A DNA stretch of 8,055 nucleotides from an uncultured Bacteroidales bacterium (GCA_945874815.1 CAMCIE010000053.1:1-8055), one strand, 5' to 3'; positions 1 through 6,395 are shown, numbered from the stretch's first letter. A program made the numbers and translations. Notes: generated from the letters alone by a model not told the origin.

Positions 1-31
1 CATCCTGAGCCAGGATCAAACTCTTCATTGT
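1..31 (-). rRNA. rrs: 16S rRNA gene, 5' end only (partial)
   Basis: Read on the minus strand, bases 24-1 give AGAGTTTGATCCTGGCTCAG followed by GATG, the nearly universal start of bacterial 16S rRNA and the site of the common 27F primer. Just upstream the minus strand reads ACAATGA, as in the 5' ends of Bacteroidales 16S genes. The mature 5' end is therefore put near base 30-32, but the exact processed nucleotide cannot be read from sequence. The rest of the gene lies beyond the left edge, so the window holds the promoter-proximal end of an rRNA operon. Confidence 0.96.
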
Positions 32-72
32 ATATCTCTATATAATTCTTAGCTCCTCCTGACAACTCTCTC

Positions 73-91
73 TTAATTCCAAAAGAATTAA
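73..91 (-). repeat. Perfect inverted repeat in the rRNA leader
   Basis: TTAATTC at 73-79 and GAATTAA at 85-91 are exact reverse complements around a 5-base loop, so the leader RNA can form a 7-bp AU-rich hairpin about 40 bases upstream of mature 16S. No U-run follows in the direction of transcription, which argues against termination. A processing or pausing role is possible but unproven. Confidence 0.5.
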
Positions 92-144
92 CGCTTCTCG
101 ATTTCTTGTTTTCTCGGTACTTGCTTCTTGTACTAAATCTCAGT

Positions 145-157
145 CTTTTCAAAGATC
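145..157 (-). promoter_or_regulatory. boxA-like antitermination motif in the rRNA leader
   Basis: On the minus strand these bases read GATCTTTGAAAAG, close to the boxA element of rRNA leaders (TGCTCTTTA/GA in other bacteria), which recruits NusB/NusE to let polymerase pass through rRNA genes. It lies about 30 bases after the inferred transcription start, a typical place. The core TCTTTGA is matched; the leading TGC is not. The call rests on motif and position only. Confidence 0.45.
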
Positions 158-189
158 TTTTTTGTTACCGTTTTCTCTCAAACGGGCTG

Positions 190-220
190 CAAAGATACGG
201 ACTTTTTTTAAACCTCCAAA
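190..220 (-). promoter_or_regulatory. rRNA operon promoter (Bacteroidetes primary sigma type)
   Basis: On the minus strand TTTG (220-217) is followed after exactly 19 bases by TATCTTTG (197-190). This matches the Bacteroidetes primary-sigma consensus TTTG-N19-TAnnTTTG at every fixed position. The T/A-rich stretch at 221-250 lies just upstream and may act like an UP element. Transcription should begin near base 183 and run leftwards into 16S. This is the strongest promoter match in the window, as expected for an rRNA operon. Confidence 0.9.
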
Positions 221-250
221 TTTTTTCGCACTTTTTTTGCAAAAAATTTC

Positions 251-258
251 TACTTTTG
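251..258 (+). promoter_or_regulatory. -7 box of the chromate transporter operon promoter
   Basis: TACTTTTG at 251-258 matches the Bacteroidetes -7 element TAnnTTTG. It would place the transcription start near 264, about 25 bases before the ATG at 289, which supports that start codon. No TTTG lies at the expected distance upstream (228-231 reads GCAC), so the -33 element is poor and the promoter may be weak or assisted. Its upstream region overlaps that of the divergent rRNA promoter. Confidence 0.6.
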
Positions 259-288
259 CACCCGAAATGGTCAAATAAGCCGAAAAAT

Positions 289-846
289 ATGGTCTCATAC
301 CTCAAGATATTCTCAATTTTCGCCAAAATCGGAGCATTCACAATCGGTGGCGGATATGCGATGCTTCCCATCATAAAAACGGAAATTGTAAAGAGAGGAT
401 GGATGGAAGAAGAAGATTTCACCGACATCATCGCTCTTGCCCAGGCCGCTCCCGGACTTCTGGCAGTAAACATATCCATATTCACAGGATACAGGCTCCG
501 CGGAGTCAAAGGCAGCATCGTAGCCACATTGGGAAGCATCCTGCCCTCTTTCCTTATAATACTTGCGATTGCGGCGATTTTTTCCGGATACAGGGACAAC
601 CCGACCATCATCCGCATTTTCAAGGGAATCCGTCCGGTCGTTGTGGCTCTGATTGCCGTGCCGATGATTGATATGGCAAAAAAAGGAAACAAAACCTGGT
701 GGACATGGGTTCTGTCTGCCGCAGCCCTGATTTGTGTCGCATTCATGGGAATTTCACCTATATATATATTGATTACTGTCATCATCGTAGGAGCAGCGAT
801 TGCCCTATGGAGAGAAAAAAGCAATAAGGAGGGCCGGGCAGAATGA
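289..846 (+). CDS. Chromate transporter (CHR family), first half-subunit
   Basis: A 185-residue inner-membrane protein of the CHR family, short-chain type with one CHR domain. Family members export chromate or related oxyanions and are thought to work as pairs of homologous halves. Hallmarks visible: KIGAFTIGGGYAM (residues 13-25), a conserved GWMEEEDFTDIIALAQAAPG block (37-56), and hydrophobic helices near 78-99, 115-130, 140-155 and 157-174. Where the partner subunit has PGP, this one has PGL (55-57). The reading frame stays open upstream to 106, but that stretch holds both promoters and encodes an unrelated sequence; the ATG at 289 sits about 25 bases after the inferred transcription start and gives the usual family N-terminus. 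The stop overlaps the next start (ATGA). Chromate is a family label; the true substrate is unknown. Confidence 0.9.
   Translation: MVSYLKIFSIFAKIGAFTIGGGYAMLPIIKTEIVKRGWMEEEDFTDIIALAQAAPGLLAVNISIFTGYRLRGVKGSIVATLGSILPSFLIILAIAAIFSGYRDNPTIIRIFKGIRPVVVALIAVPMIDMAKKGNKTWWTWVLSAAALICVAFMGISPIYILITVIIVGAAIALWREKSNKEGRAE
825..832 (+). promoter_or_regulatory. Strong Shine-Dalgarno for the second chromate transporter gene
   Basis: TAAGGAGG lies inside the 3' end of the upstream gene, 10 bases before the ATG at 843. It is unusually strong for this lineage, in which most starts lack a Shine-Dalgarno; the first and third genes of this operon have none close to their starts. With the ATGA overlap it supports coupled translation of the two half-subunits. 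Confidence 0.6.
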
Positions 847-1391
847 TTTTTCTTGAATTATTCACTACTTTTTTCGTAATTGGCCTGTTTACCATCGGAG
901 GCGGATATGCGATGTTGTCCCTGATTCAGGGACAGGTTGTTTCGGTGCACGGATGGATCGATGAAAGCACGTTCACCGATATTGTTGCGATTTCCCAGAC
1001 CACACCGGGCCCGATCGGGATAAACTGTGCGACTTATGTCGGTTATGATGTGCTTCAGAGCAGCGGTGCCGGTGATTTCGTGTGCTTCCTCGGCTCGCTG
1101 ACAGCCACATTTGCCATCGTCCTGCCGTCGTTCCTCATTGTGCTGAGCCTTTGCCGGGTTTATACGAAGTTCAGCCACAATGGTGTGTTTGTCGGGGTGA
1201 TGTCTGCCCTGAAGCCGGCCGTGACAGGTTTGATTGGTGCCGCCGCCATATTGCTCATTACTCCGGAGAATTTCCCGGATTGGAAAAGCTGGGGTCTTTT
1301 CGGGGTGGCCCTGATTGCCAGCCTTTGGAAAAAGATTAATCCTATTCTTGTCATTCTTGCCGGAGGTATTGCCGGTCTGATATTGTATTGA
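843..1391 (+). CDS. Chromate transporter (CHR family), second half-subunit
   Basis: A 182-residue membrane protein homologous to its upstream neighbour. Shared blocks: GLFTIGGGYAM (14-24), HGWIDESTFTDIVAISQTTPGP (36-57), and a LPSFLIVL helix (94-101) aligned with LPSFLIIL in the partner. This copy keeps the family PGP motif and continues GINCATYVGY. Hydrophobic helices are likely near 5-22, 76-103, 124-140, 149-161 and 166-181. The ATG overlaps the previous stop (ATGA), with a strong Shine-Dalgarno 10 bases upstream, which implies near-equal synthesis of the two halves as expected for a heterodimer. The next gene begins 3 bases after the stop. Substrate specificity cannot be read from sequence. 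Confidence 0.92.
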   Translation: MIFLELFTTFFVIGLFTIGGGYAMLSLIQGQVVSVHGWIDESTFTDIVAISQTTPGPIGINCATYVGYDVLQSSGAGDFVCFLGSLTATFAIVLPSFLIVLSLCRVYTKFSHNGVFVGVMSALKPAVTGLIGAAAILLITPENFPDWKSWGLFGVALIASLWKKINPILVILAGGIAGLILY

Positions 1392-1394
1392 TTT

Positions 1395-3062
1395 ATGGAA
1401 TGGTTTACTGATATATTTACACAACAAACTTTCATTCAGGGAGTTGTAGTAATTTCTCTTATATGCGCCGTGGGGCTTGCCTTGGGCAATATCAAGATTT
1501 TCGGAGTATCGCTGGGCGTGACCTTCGTGTTTTTTGCAGGTATCATTGCCGGTCATCTGGGACTTGCTATCAATCCTGACATGTTGTCCATAATGCAGAA
1601 TTTCGGCCTTGTGCTGTTCATTTATGCCCTTGGTGTACAGGTCGGTCCGGGTTTTTTCTCCGCATTCAAGAAGGGCGGTGTCAAACTGAATCTGCTGGCT
1701 CTGTCAGTGCTGATTGTGGGCACATTGATGGCTCTGGCCATCCATTGGACTGCCGGAATTCCGCTTAGCGACATGATAGGACTGTTATCCGGCGCCGCCA
1801 CCAACACCCCTATGCTCGGTGCCGCGCAACAGGCTCAGCTTCAGATACATCCGGGTGACATTGCCGGAGCCGACAGAATGGCCATGGCATGCGCTGTGGG
1901 ATATCCTTTCGGTATCATTGGAGTCATAATATGCGTTGCCATTCTCAAGGCTGTCTTCGGGAAAAAAGTTCAGAAACCCAAAGATGGATCGGCTGAAAAT
2001 ACATTCGTAGTAGAATATCAGGTGTGTAATCCGGCTATTTTCGGCCAGAGCATCAAGGAAATCATGAAGCACACTGACAGGAAATTCGTCATTTCCAGGA
2101 TTTGGAAGAATGGAAAGGTAATCATTCCTACGTCGGAAACCATCGTCGAGGAGGGTGAACATGCTCTTGTGATTTCCAACAAAAAGGATGTCGAACACAT
2201 CAGGCAGATATTCGGACAGCAGGAAAACGTGGATTGGAACAAGAAGGATATCGATTGGAATTCGATTGACAGCCAGTTGGTTTCAAGACATATTCTGGTC
2301 ACGAAACCTGAGTTGAACGGGGTGAAACTCGGATCGCTGAAGCTCCGCAATTCTTATGGAATAAATATTACCCGGGTCAACCGTGCTGGTATTGACCTCT
2401 TTGCCTCCCCTTCCCTGAGGCTCCAGCTTGGGGACAGACTCACCATCGTGGGTGAATCAAAAGCCATTGACAATGTCGGCAAAATTCTCGGGAACGAGGC
2501 CAAGATGCTCAATAACCCGAATCTTTTCATGATATTTTTCGGAATTGTACTCGGACTCATCTTGGGAAGCATACCGGTTGCCATACCGGGTATGAGCATG
2601 CCGGTGAAGCTGGGCATTGCAGGTGGTCCCATTATCGTGGGATTGCTGATGGGTGCGTTCGGTTCAAGGTTCCATTTGTCAATCTACACTACGCGCAGTG
2701 CAAACCTGATGCTCAGGCAGTTGGGTCTGACCATCTATCTCGCCGGACTCGGACTGAGCGCAGGTCCCGGTTTTTTTGAGACAGTTTTCACTACCAACGG
2801 ATTGCTTTGGGTGGGATTGAGTCTTGCACTTGCTATTGTGCCTGTGCTTCTTGTTGGCTTTCTGGCAAGCAAGTATTTCAAGACAAGCTATGCGGCCAAT
2901 GTCGGTATGCTTTGCGGAAGCATGGCAAACCCAATCGCTCTGAACTATGCGAATACGACAGCTCAGAGCGATGAACCTTCAGTGGCTTATGCGACGGTTT
3001 ACCCTGTCAGTATTTTTCTCAGGGTTATTTCGGCGCAGATTATTATTTTACTGCTGGGGTAG
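1395..3062 (+). CDS. AspT/YidE/YbjL-type transporter with two RCK_C domains
   Basis: A 555-residue inner-membrane carrier of the aspartate:alanine exchanger family (TC 2.A.81). It has two homologous membrane halves (about 1-190 and 373-555) around two cytosolic RCK_C (TrkA_C) domains (about 204-272 and 293-366). The duplication is visible: GLVLFIYALGVQVGPGFF (71-88) matches GLTIYLAGLGLSAGPGFF (444-461), and GAATNTPMLGAA (133-144) corresponds to GSMANPIALNYA (508-519). Length and order match YidE/YbjL-type members (about 550-560 residues). AspT itself exchanges aspartate for alanine; most YidE/YbjL relatives have no proven substrate, so a carboxylate or amino acid is only a guess. RCK_C domains usually bind small ligands and may gate transport. 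The gene starts 3 bases after the second chromate transporter gene, without a nearby Shine-Dalgarno, and ends the operon. Confidence 0.92.
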   Translation: MEWFTDIFTQQTFIQGVVVISLICAVGLALGNIKIFGVSLGVTFVFFAGIIAGHLGLAINPDMLSIMQNFGLVLFIYALGVQVGPGFFSAFKKGGVKLNLLALSVLIVGTLMALAIHWTAGIPLSDMIGLLSGAATNTPMLGAAQQAQLQIHPGDIAGADRMAMACAVGYPFGIIGVIICVAILKAVFGKKVQKPKDGSAENTFVVEYQVCNPAIFGQSIKEIMKHTDRKFVISRIWKNGKVIIPTSETIVEEGEHALVISNKKDVEHIRQIFGQQENVDWNKKDIDWNSIDSQLVSRHILVTKPELNGVKLGSLKLRNSYGINITRVNRAGIDLFASPSLRLQLGDRLTIVGESKAIDNVGKILGNEAKMLNNPNLFMIFFGIVLGLILGSIPVAIPGMSMPVKLGIAGGPIIVGLLMGAFGSRFHLSIYTTRSANLMLRQLGLTIYLAGLGLSAGPGFFETVFTTNGLLWVGLSLALAIVPVLLVGFLASKYFKTSYAANVGMLCGSMANPIALNYANTTAQSDEPSVAYATVYPVSIFLRVISAQIIILLLG

Positions 3063-3092
3063 ATTCCTCGACTCCCTTCGGTCGCTCGGAAT
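3063..3092. repeat. Imperfect hairpin directly after the AspT-type gene
   Basis: ATTCC (3063-3067) pairs with GGAAT (3088-3092), and CGAC (3069-3072) with GTCG (3081-3084), leaving a small internal loop and an 8-base apical loop. It begins immediately after the stop codon and its right arm merges into the tandem repeat. No T-run follows on either strand, so it is not a classical intrinsic terminator. It could still slow convergent transcription or protect the mRNA 3' end. Confidence 0.5.
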
Positions 3093-3143
3093 GACAGGAA
3101 AAGGTCACTCGGAATGACAGGAAAAGGTCGCTCGGAATGACGG
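3080..3143. repeat. 23-bp tandem repeat, about 2.8 copies, between convergent operons
   Basis: Units begin at 3080, 3103 and 3126 and read GGTCrCTCGGAATGACaGG plus AAAA. The first two differ at one base (G or A at position 5) and the third is cut after GACGG. A decayed fourth trace (GGTCG then GAATGA) may follow at 3149-3163. The region codes for nothing and lies between the ends of two convergent genes (3062 and 3171). Identical spacing without intervening unique sequence rules out CRISPR. Such GC-rich intergenic units are often dispersed through a genome; that is an inference here. Confidence 0.85.
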
Positions 3144-3170
3144 AATGGGGTCGGCATGAATGAGGGGATG

Positions 3171-4829
3171 TTAATCATCGAGAATGTGACGGGCGTAATT
3201 GTAGCCCATTTCATCATAAATCTCACAAATATCATCCACACTTTCGAGGAAGCGCTCCCAGTTCTTGACTTCAGGCTGGCACCATTGCACCTCACTGAGT
3301 GCGGCAAGACGAGGAAGGAGCATGTATTCAAGATGGCTGTCAGTGGTGATATATTCAGTCCAAAGGTTGGCCTGAACTCCGATAATGTGGGATTTCTCTT
3401 CTTCGCTCATGCCCTCCTCGAACGGCTCGTATGAATAGACTTTCGACACAGGGAGGTATCCGCCGATTGAAAGTGGTTCAGCATCCTGATTCTCAGACTG
3501 ATAATAATCAAAATACATGTGTGAGTTTGGAGTCATGATGGCATCATGTCCGAGTTTGGCTGCAGCAAGTCCGCCCTGGATTCCTCTCCATGACATTACT
3601 GTCGCATTAGGAGCAAGCTCACCTTCAAGTATTTCATCCCATCCGATGATTTTTCTGCCCTTTGTTGCGAGATAGGCCTCGACACGGGCGGTGACATAAC
3701 TCTGGAGGAAATGCTCAGCCGAATGCGCTCCATCGCCCTCCAGACCCAATTCCTTGATTCTTGCCTGACATTTCGGGCATTTCTCCCATCTCACTTTCGG
3801 GCATTCATCACCACCGATGTGGATATATTCAGATGGGAACATCTCAACAATTTCATCAAGGACATTCTCAATGAACTCGAAAGTTTTCTCATTTCCCGGA
3901 CAAAGGACATCATCAGCTACTCCCCACATTGTCCAGACATCATAAGGACCACCGGTACAACCAAGTTCCGGATAACAGGCCAGGGCGGCAACCATGTGAC
4001 CAGGAAGGTCGATTTCCGGTACGATGGTGATACCCTTGGCAGCGGCGTAAGCAACAACCTCGCGAATCTGCTCCTGAGTGTACCACAGGCCCTTTCCGTA
4101 AGGAACTCCGTCAAAGGTATTGTCAGATGGCTTGAGATGTCCCACGAGGGTCTCTTTCCTTATTGATCCCTTTGATGTCAGTTCGGGATATTTCTTGATT
4201 TCAACCCTCCAGCCCTGGTCGTCGGTAAGGTGCCAGTGGAGGCGGTTAAGCTTATGCACTTCCATAACATCGAGGTAGCGTTTTACTTCCTCTACAGAGA
4301 AGAAATGACGTGAAACATCCAGGTGCATACCGCGATATGCAAAACGAGGTGCATCCTTGATTACTGCACAATGAAGTTGCCAATCCTCGTCCGGATCAGC
4401 CTGCGAGCCGAATATCTCCTCAGGAAGCATCTGCTTGAGCGTCTGGATTGCATAATTGAATCCATTCAGGTCAGAGGCCTTGATTTCCACTGCCTTACGG
4501 CTTATGGACAAAGAATATTCTTCCGGCTTCATAGCCTTGTCCACTATGAAATTGAACCCGGCTCTTGCACGTCCTTCGATGAGTTCACTCGGTTTGCCCG
4601 TAGCTTCGGACAGGCGGGCTGCAAATTTCGATGCCACATTGCGGGAGGCCTCATCCATCAACGGGTCACAATGGAAGATTGCTCCTGCAGCGTTGAACGA
4701 GCCTGACCTTATGGTTACATCCTCAGGATATGGGATGATATCAAGCAAATAGTCTCCGTCCAATTCTCTCAAACCTGTGCACGAGACTGCCGATGCGATG
4801 GCAAGAATGATGTAAAATAACTTTTTCAT
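3171..4829 (-). CDS. Beta-N-acetylhexosaminidase, GH20 family lipoprotein
   Basis: A 552-residue glycoside hydrolase that removes terminal GlcNAc or GalNAc by substrate-assisted catalysis. The N-terminus MKKLFYIILAIASAVSC is a lipoprotein signal with Cys17 as the lipidated residue. The residues after it (TGLRELDG) lack a dense acidic surface-export signal, so a periplasm-facing location is more likely. A GH20b-like domain spans about 25-160, and the TIM-barrel catalytic domain about 163-515: YRGMHLDVSRHFF (165-177), NRLHWHLTDDQGWR (195-208), VPEIDLPGH (270-278), HIGGDE (337-342) with the catalytic pair Asp341-Glu342, GWDEI (396-400), MSWRG (412-416) and NLWTE (488-492). All key residues are present. 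The ATG follows the flippase stop after one base, with no Shine-Dalgarno, implying co-transcription and probably coupled translation. Confidence 0.95.
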   Translation of the reverse strand: MKKLFYIILAIASAVSCTGLRELDGDYLLDIIPYPEDVTIRSGSFNAAGAIFHCDPLMDEASRNVASKFAARLSEATGKPSELIEGRARAGFNFIVDKAMKPEEYSLSISRKAVEIKASDLNGFNYAIQTLKQMLPEEIFGSQADPDEDWQLHCAVIKDAPRFAYRGMHLDVSRHFFSVEEVKRYLDVMEVHKLNRLHWHLTDDQGWRVEIKKYPELTSKGSIRKETLVGHLKPSDNTFDGVPYGKGLWYTQEQIREVVAYAAAKGITIVPEIDLPGHMVAALACYPELGCTGGPYDVWTMWGVADDVLCPGNEKTFEFIENVLDEIVEMFPSEYIHIGGDECPKVRWEKCPKCQARIKELGLEGDGAHSAEHFLQSYVTARVEAYLATKGRKIIGWDEILEGELAPNATVMSWRGIQGGLAAAKLGHDAIMTPNSHMYFDYYQSENQDAEPLSIGGYLPVSKVYSYEPFEEGMSEEEKSHIIGVQANLWTEYITTDSHLEYMLLPRLAALSEVQWCQPEVKNWERFLESVDDICEIYDEMGYNYARHILDD

Positions 4830-4830
4830 A

Positions 4831-6321
4831 TTAATGGCGTTTAGTTTGTGTCCTTATGATACACCAGCTTGAGACTGCATAAATCAGAATGAGGATGGTG
4901 TGTACAATGAGTTTTATGATTGTTTCTGTCGTTGTACCGCCTGAAGGGAAGAATGAATTGTCCACGAGGAGAGACACGCCGTAAATAGCTCCCATACAGA
5001 GCATTATCAACAATATCCGGCCCCAGCGGTATGGTATCGGGTAATATTTTGCACCGAGTATTGAGCTTAATACAAACATTACGACATAGCTGGCAAGATG
5101 GCCGAAGGCTGCTGCCCAATAGGAATATTTCGGCATGAAGACAATGATCACAATGGCCGTAACAACCAGTCCTGCGAGGGTTATCCATATCGCCATATTG
5201 GTCTTGCCGGAAAGTTTGTACCACATGGAAACATTGAAAAGCATGCCCAGAATCATGTAGGACAGAAGCATCACCGGCACGACTCCCACTGCCGAGCGGA
5301 ACTGAGGGCCGAGAATCAGGGATATGATGTCTATATAGAGGATAACTCCAAGGAAGACCAGGCCACAGAAAGCTGTAAAATACTCCTGGACAGAGGCATA
5401 CAACACTCCGGAGTCTTTTTCCCTGGCGCGTCTGAAGAAGAATGGCTCGGCGGCGTAGCGGAACATCTGAATGAAAAGGTTCATTATCACGGCAAGTTTC
5501 ACTGCGGCCTGATAGATTCCAAGGCTTGAGCGCCATGCCTCGGCGTTGGTGTCGAAGTAGCGGAACAGAATCCTGTCAAGGAAGTCGTTCACTACTCCGG
5601 GCAGGGCGGCGACCATCAGAGGCAGCGAATATGCGAGCATCGAGCGCAGGAGCCTGGCGTCGAATGTGAAGGTCAGTTTGAGGATGTCCGGGATGAAAAG
5701 CAGTCCGCAGACTATGCAGCTGATGAATATTGCAAAGATGACATAGCTGAAATCCGGAGTGGCAGGGACGAAATTGAGCATCCATGAGCCTTCGTGCACG
5801 ACTTTCGGATAGACCAGAAAGAGTACGAGATTCGCTGCGGTCTCTGTTATTATCTTGATAGTCTTGAGGATGGCGAATTTGAGAGCCTTGTTTTCCTGAC
5901 GGAGTTTGGCGAACATGATTGCCGTCACACTGTCGATTGCCAGGATTCCCCCCATGTACATTATGCAGGATGAATAGCCTTCATAGCCAAGGGCGTTGGA
6001 TATCGGTCCTGCAAAGGCAATCATAAGGGCGAGGAAAGCCGCACTTACTCCGAATACGGTTACAAAGGCGTTTGAATAGACCTTGTCCGCACTTACTCCC
6101 TCCTTGTTGGCGAATCGGAAACATCCTGTTTCAAGGCCCATGACCAATGCTACCTGGAGCACGGCTATATAGGCCATGAATTCAGTGACTACACCGTAGC
6201 TCTCCGGGGTGAGGAGCCTGGTGTAAATCGGGACGAAGAGAAAGTTTATAATGCGGGCCAGAATGGTGCTCATTCCGTAGATTACAGTCTGGCCGGCGAG
6301 TTGTTTCAATGGGTTTGCCAT
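4831..6321 (-). CDS. Polysaccharide/lipid-linked oligosaccharide flippase (MOP superfamily, Wzx-like)
   Basis: A 496-residue polytopic inner-membrane protein of the polysaccharide-export branch of the MOP superfamily, which moves lipid-linked glycans from the cytosolic to the periplasmic face. The N-terminus (LKQLAGQTVIYGMSTILARIINFLFVPIYTRLLTPESYGVV, split here as residues 5-24 and 25-45) is the hallmark, with the LLTPxxYG motif at 36-43. About 12-14 hydrophobic segments follow and the tail is basic (RTQTKRH). The start chosen is the ATG at 6321. An in-frame GTG at 6339 would add six residues, but it falls at the base of a leader hairpin and gives a non-family N-terminus. Its substrate could be O-antigen, capsule or another glycan; no glycosyltransferases are nearby to decide. 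It is first in an operon with the hexosaminidase, which starts one base after its stop. Confidence 0.9.
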   Translation of the reverse strand: MANPLKQLAGQTVIYGMSTILARIINFLFVPIYTRLLTPESYGVVTEFMAYIAVLQVALVMGLETGCFRFANKEGVSADKVYSNAFVTVFGVSAAFLALMIAFAGPISNALGYEGYSSCIMYMGGILAIDSVTAIMFAKLRQENKALKFAILKTIKIITETAANLVLFLVYPKVVHEGSWMLNFVPATPDFSYVIFAIFISCIVCGLLFIPDILKLTFTFDARLLRSMLAYSLPLMVAALPGVVNDFLDRILFRYFDTNAEAWRSSLGIYQAAVKLAVIMNLFIQMFRYAAEPFFFRRAREKDSGVLYASVQEYFTAFCGLVFLGVILYIDIISLILGPQFRSAVGVVPVMLLSYMILGMLFNVSMWYKLSGKTNMAIWITLAGLVVTAIVIIVFMPKYSYWAAAFGHLASYVVMFVLSSILGAKYYPIPYRWGRILLIMLCMGAIYGVSLLVDNSFFPSGGTTTETIIKLIVHTILILIYAVSSWCIIRTQTKRH

Positions 6322-6338
6322 AATATGTTCTTTTGTCA

Positions 6339-6353
6339 CCCGGTCTGTCCGGG
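6339..6353 (-). repeat. Leader hairpin 2 of the flippase transcript (start-proximal)
   Basis: CCCGG (6339-6343) and CCGGG (6349-6353) are perfect complements around a 5-base loop. On the minus strand this all-GC stem ends 17 bases before the ATG at 6321, inside the predicted 5' untranslated region, where it could affect ribosome loading. No T-run follows, so it is not a standard terminator. Confidence 0.55.
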
Positions 6354-6360
6354 CATCCAG

Positions 6361-6380
6361 ATTGCCGAACTTCCGGCAAT
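6361..6380 (-). repeat. Leader hairpin 1 of the flippase transcript
   Basis: ATTGCCG (6361-6367) and CGGCAAT (6374-6380) are exact reverse complements around the 6-base loop AACTTC. It lies about 15 bases after the -7 box of the predicted flippase promoter, so it would be near the 5' end of that mRNA. A 5' stabilising hairpin or a dyad operator are both possible. Confidence 0.55.
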
Positions 6381-6395
6381 GAAAATAATAAATAA

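Larger units (their letters stand above)
32..183 (-). other. rRNA operon leader (transcribed spacer upstream of 16S)
   Basis: This stretch lies between the expected transcription start (about base 183, a few bases past the -7 box at 197-190) and the 16S 5' end. It has no plausible gene. Three structures are visible: a boxA-like motif at 157-145, a perfect 7-bp inverted repeat (73-79 with 85-91, loop CAAAA on the plus strand), and AGGAGGAGCT on the minus strand at 60-51. A leader of about 150 bases is normal for bacterial rRNA operons, where it carries antitermination and processing signals. The boundaries are inferred. Confidence 0.75.

Noticed and set aside
106..288. In-frame extension of the first chromate transporter that would add 61 residues
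   Set aside because: It runs through the rRNA leader and both promoters, encodes a sequence unlike CHR proteins, and begins upstream of the inferred transcription start near 264.
165..824. Long open frame on the minus strand opposite the first chromate transporter
   Set aside because: It mirrors a clear CHR gene and overlaps the rRNA promoter; its protein resembles no family I know. It is a shadow.
858..1556. 232-codon open frame on the minus strand opposite the second chromate transporter
   Set aside because: Low-complexity, polar translation with many His/Arg/Asn and no recognisable domain; it spans the junction of two well-supported genes.
1995..2500. TrkA-type potassium channel component
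   Set aside because: The RCK_C domains are flanked by two AspT-type membrane repeats in one protein and there is no nucleotide-binding TrkA_N domain.
3063..3092. Intrinsic terminator for the AspT-type operon
   Set aside because: The stem is imperfect and no T-run follows on either strand; listed as a hairpin only.
3080..3143. CRISPR-like array
   Set aside because: Units abut directly with no unique spacers, there are under three copies, and no cas genes are present.
3156..3434. 92-codon plus-strand open frame across the end of the hexosaminidase gene
   Set aside because: Lies antisense to conserved GH20 sequence, with no promoter or ribosome site.
6322..6339. GTG start adding six residues to the flippase
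   Set aside because: The ATG at 6321 gives the standard N-terminus of the family, and the GTG overlaps the base of a GC-rich leader stem.
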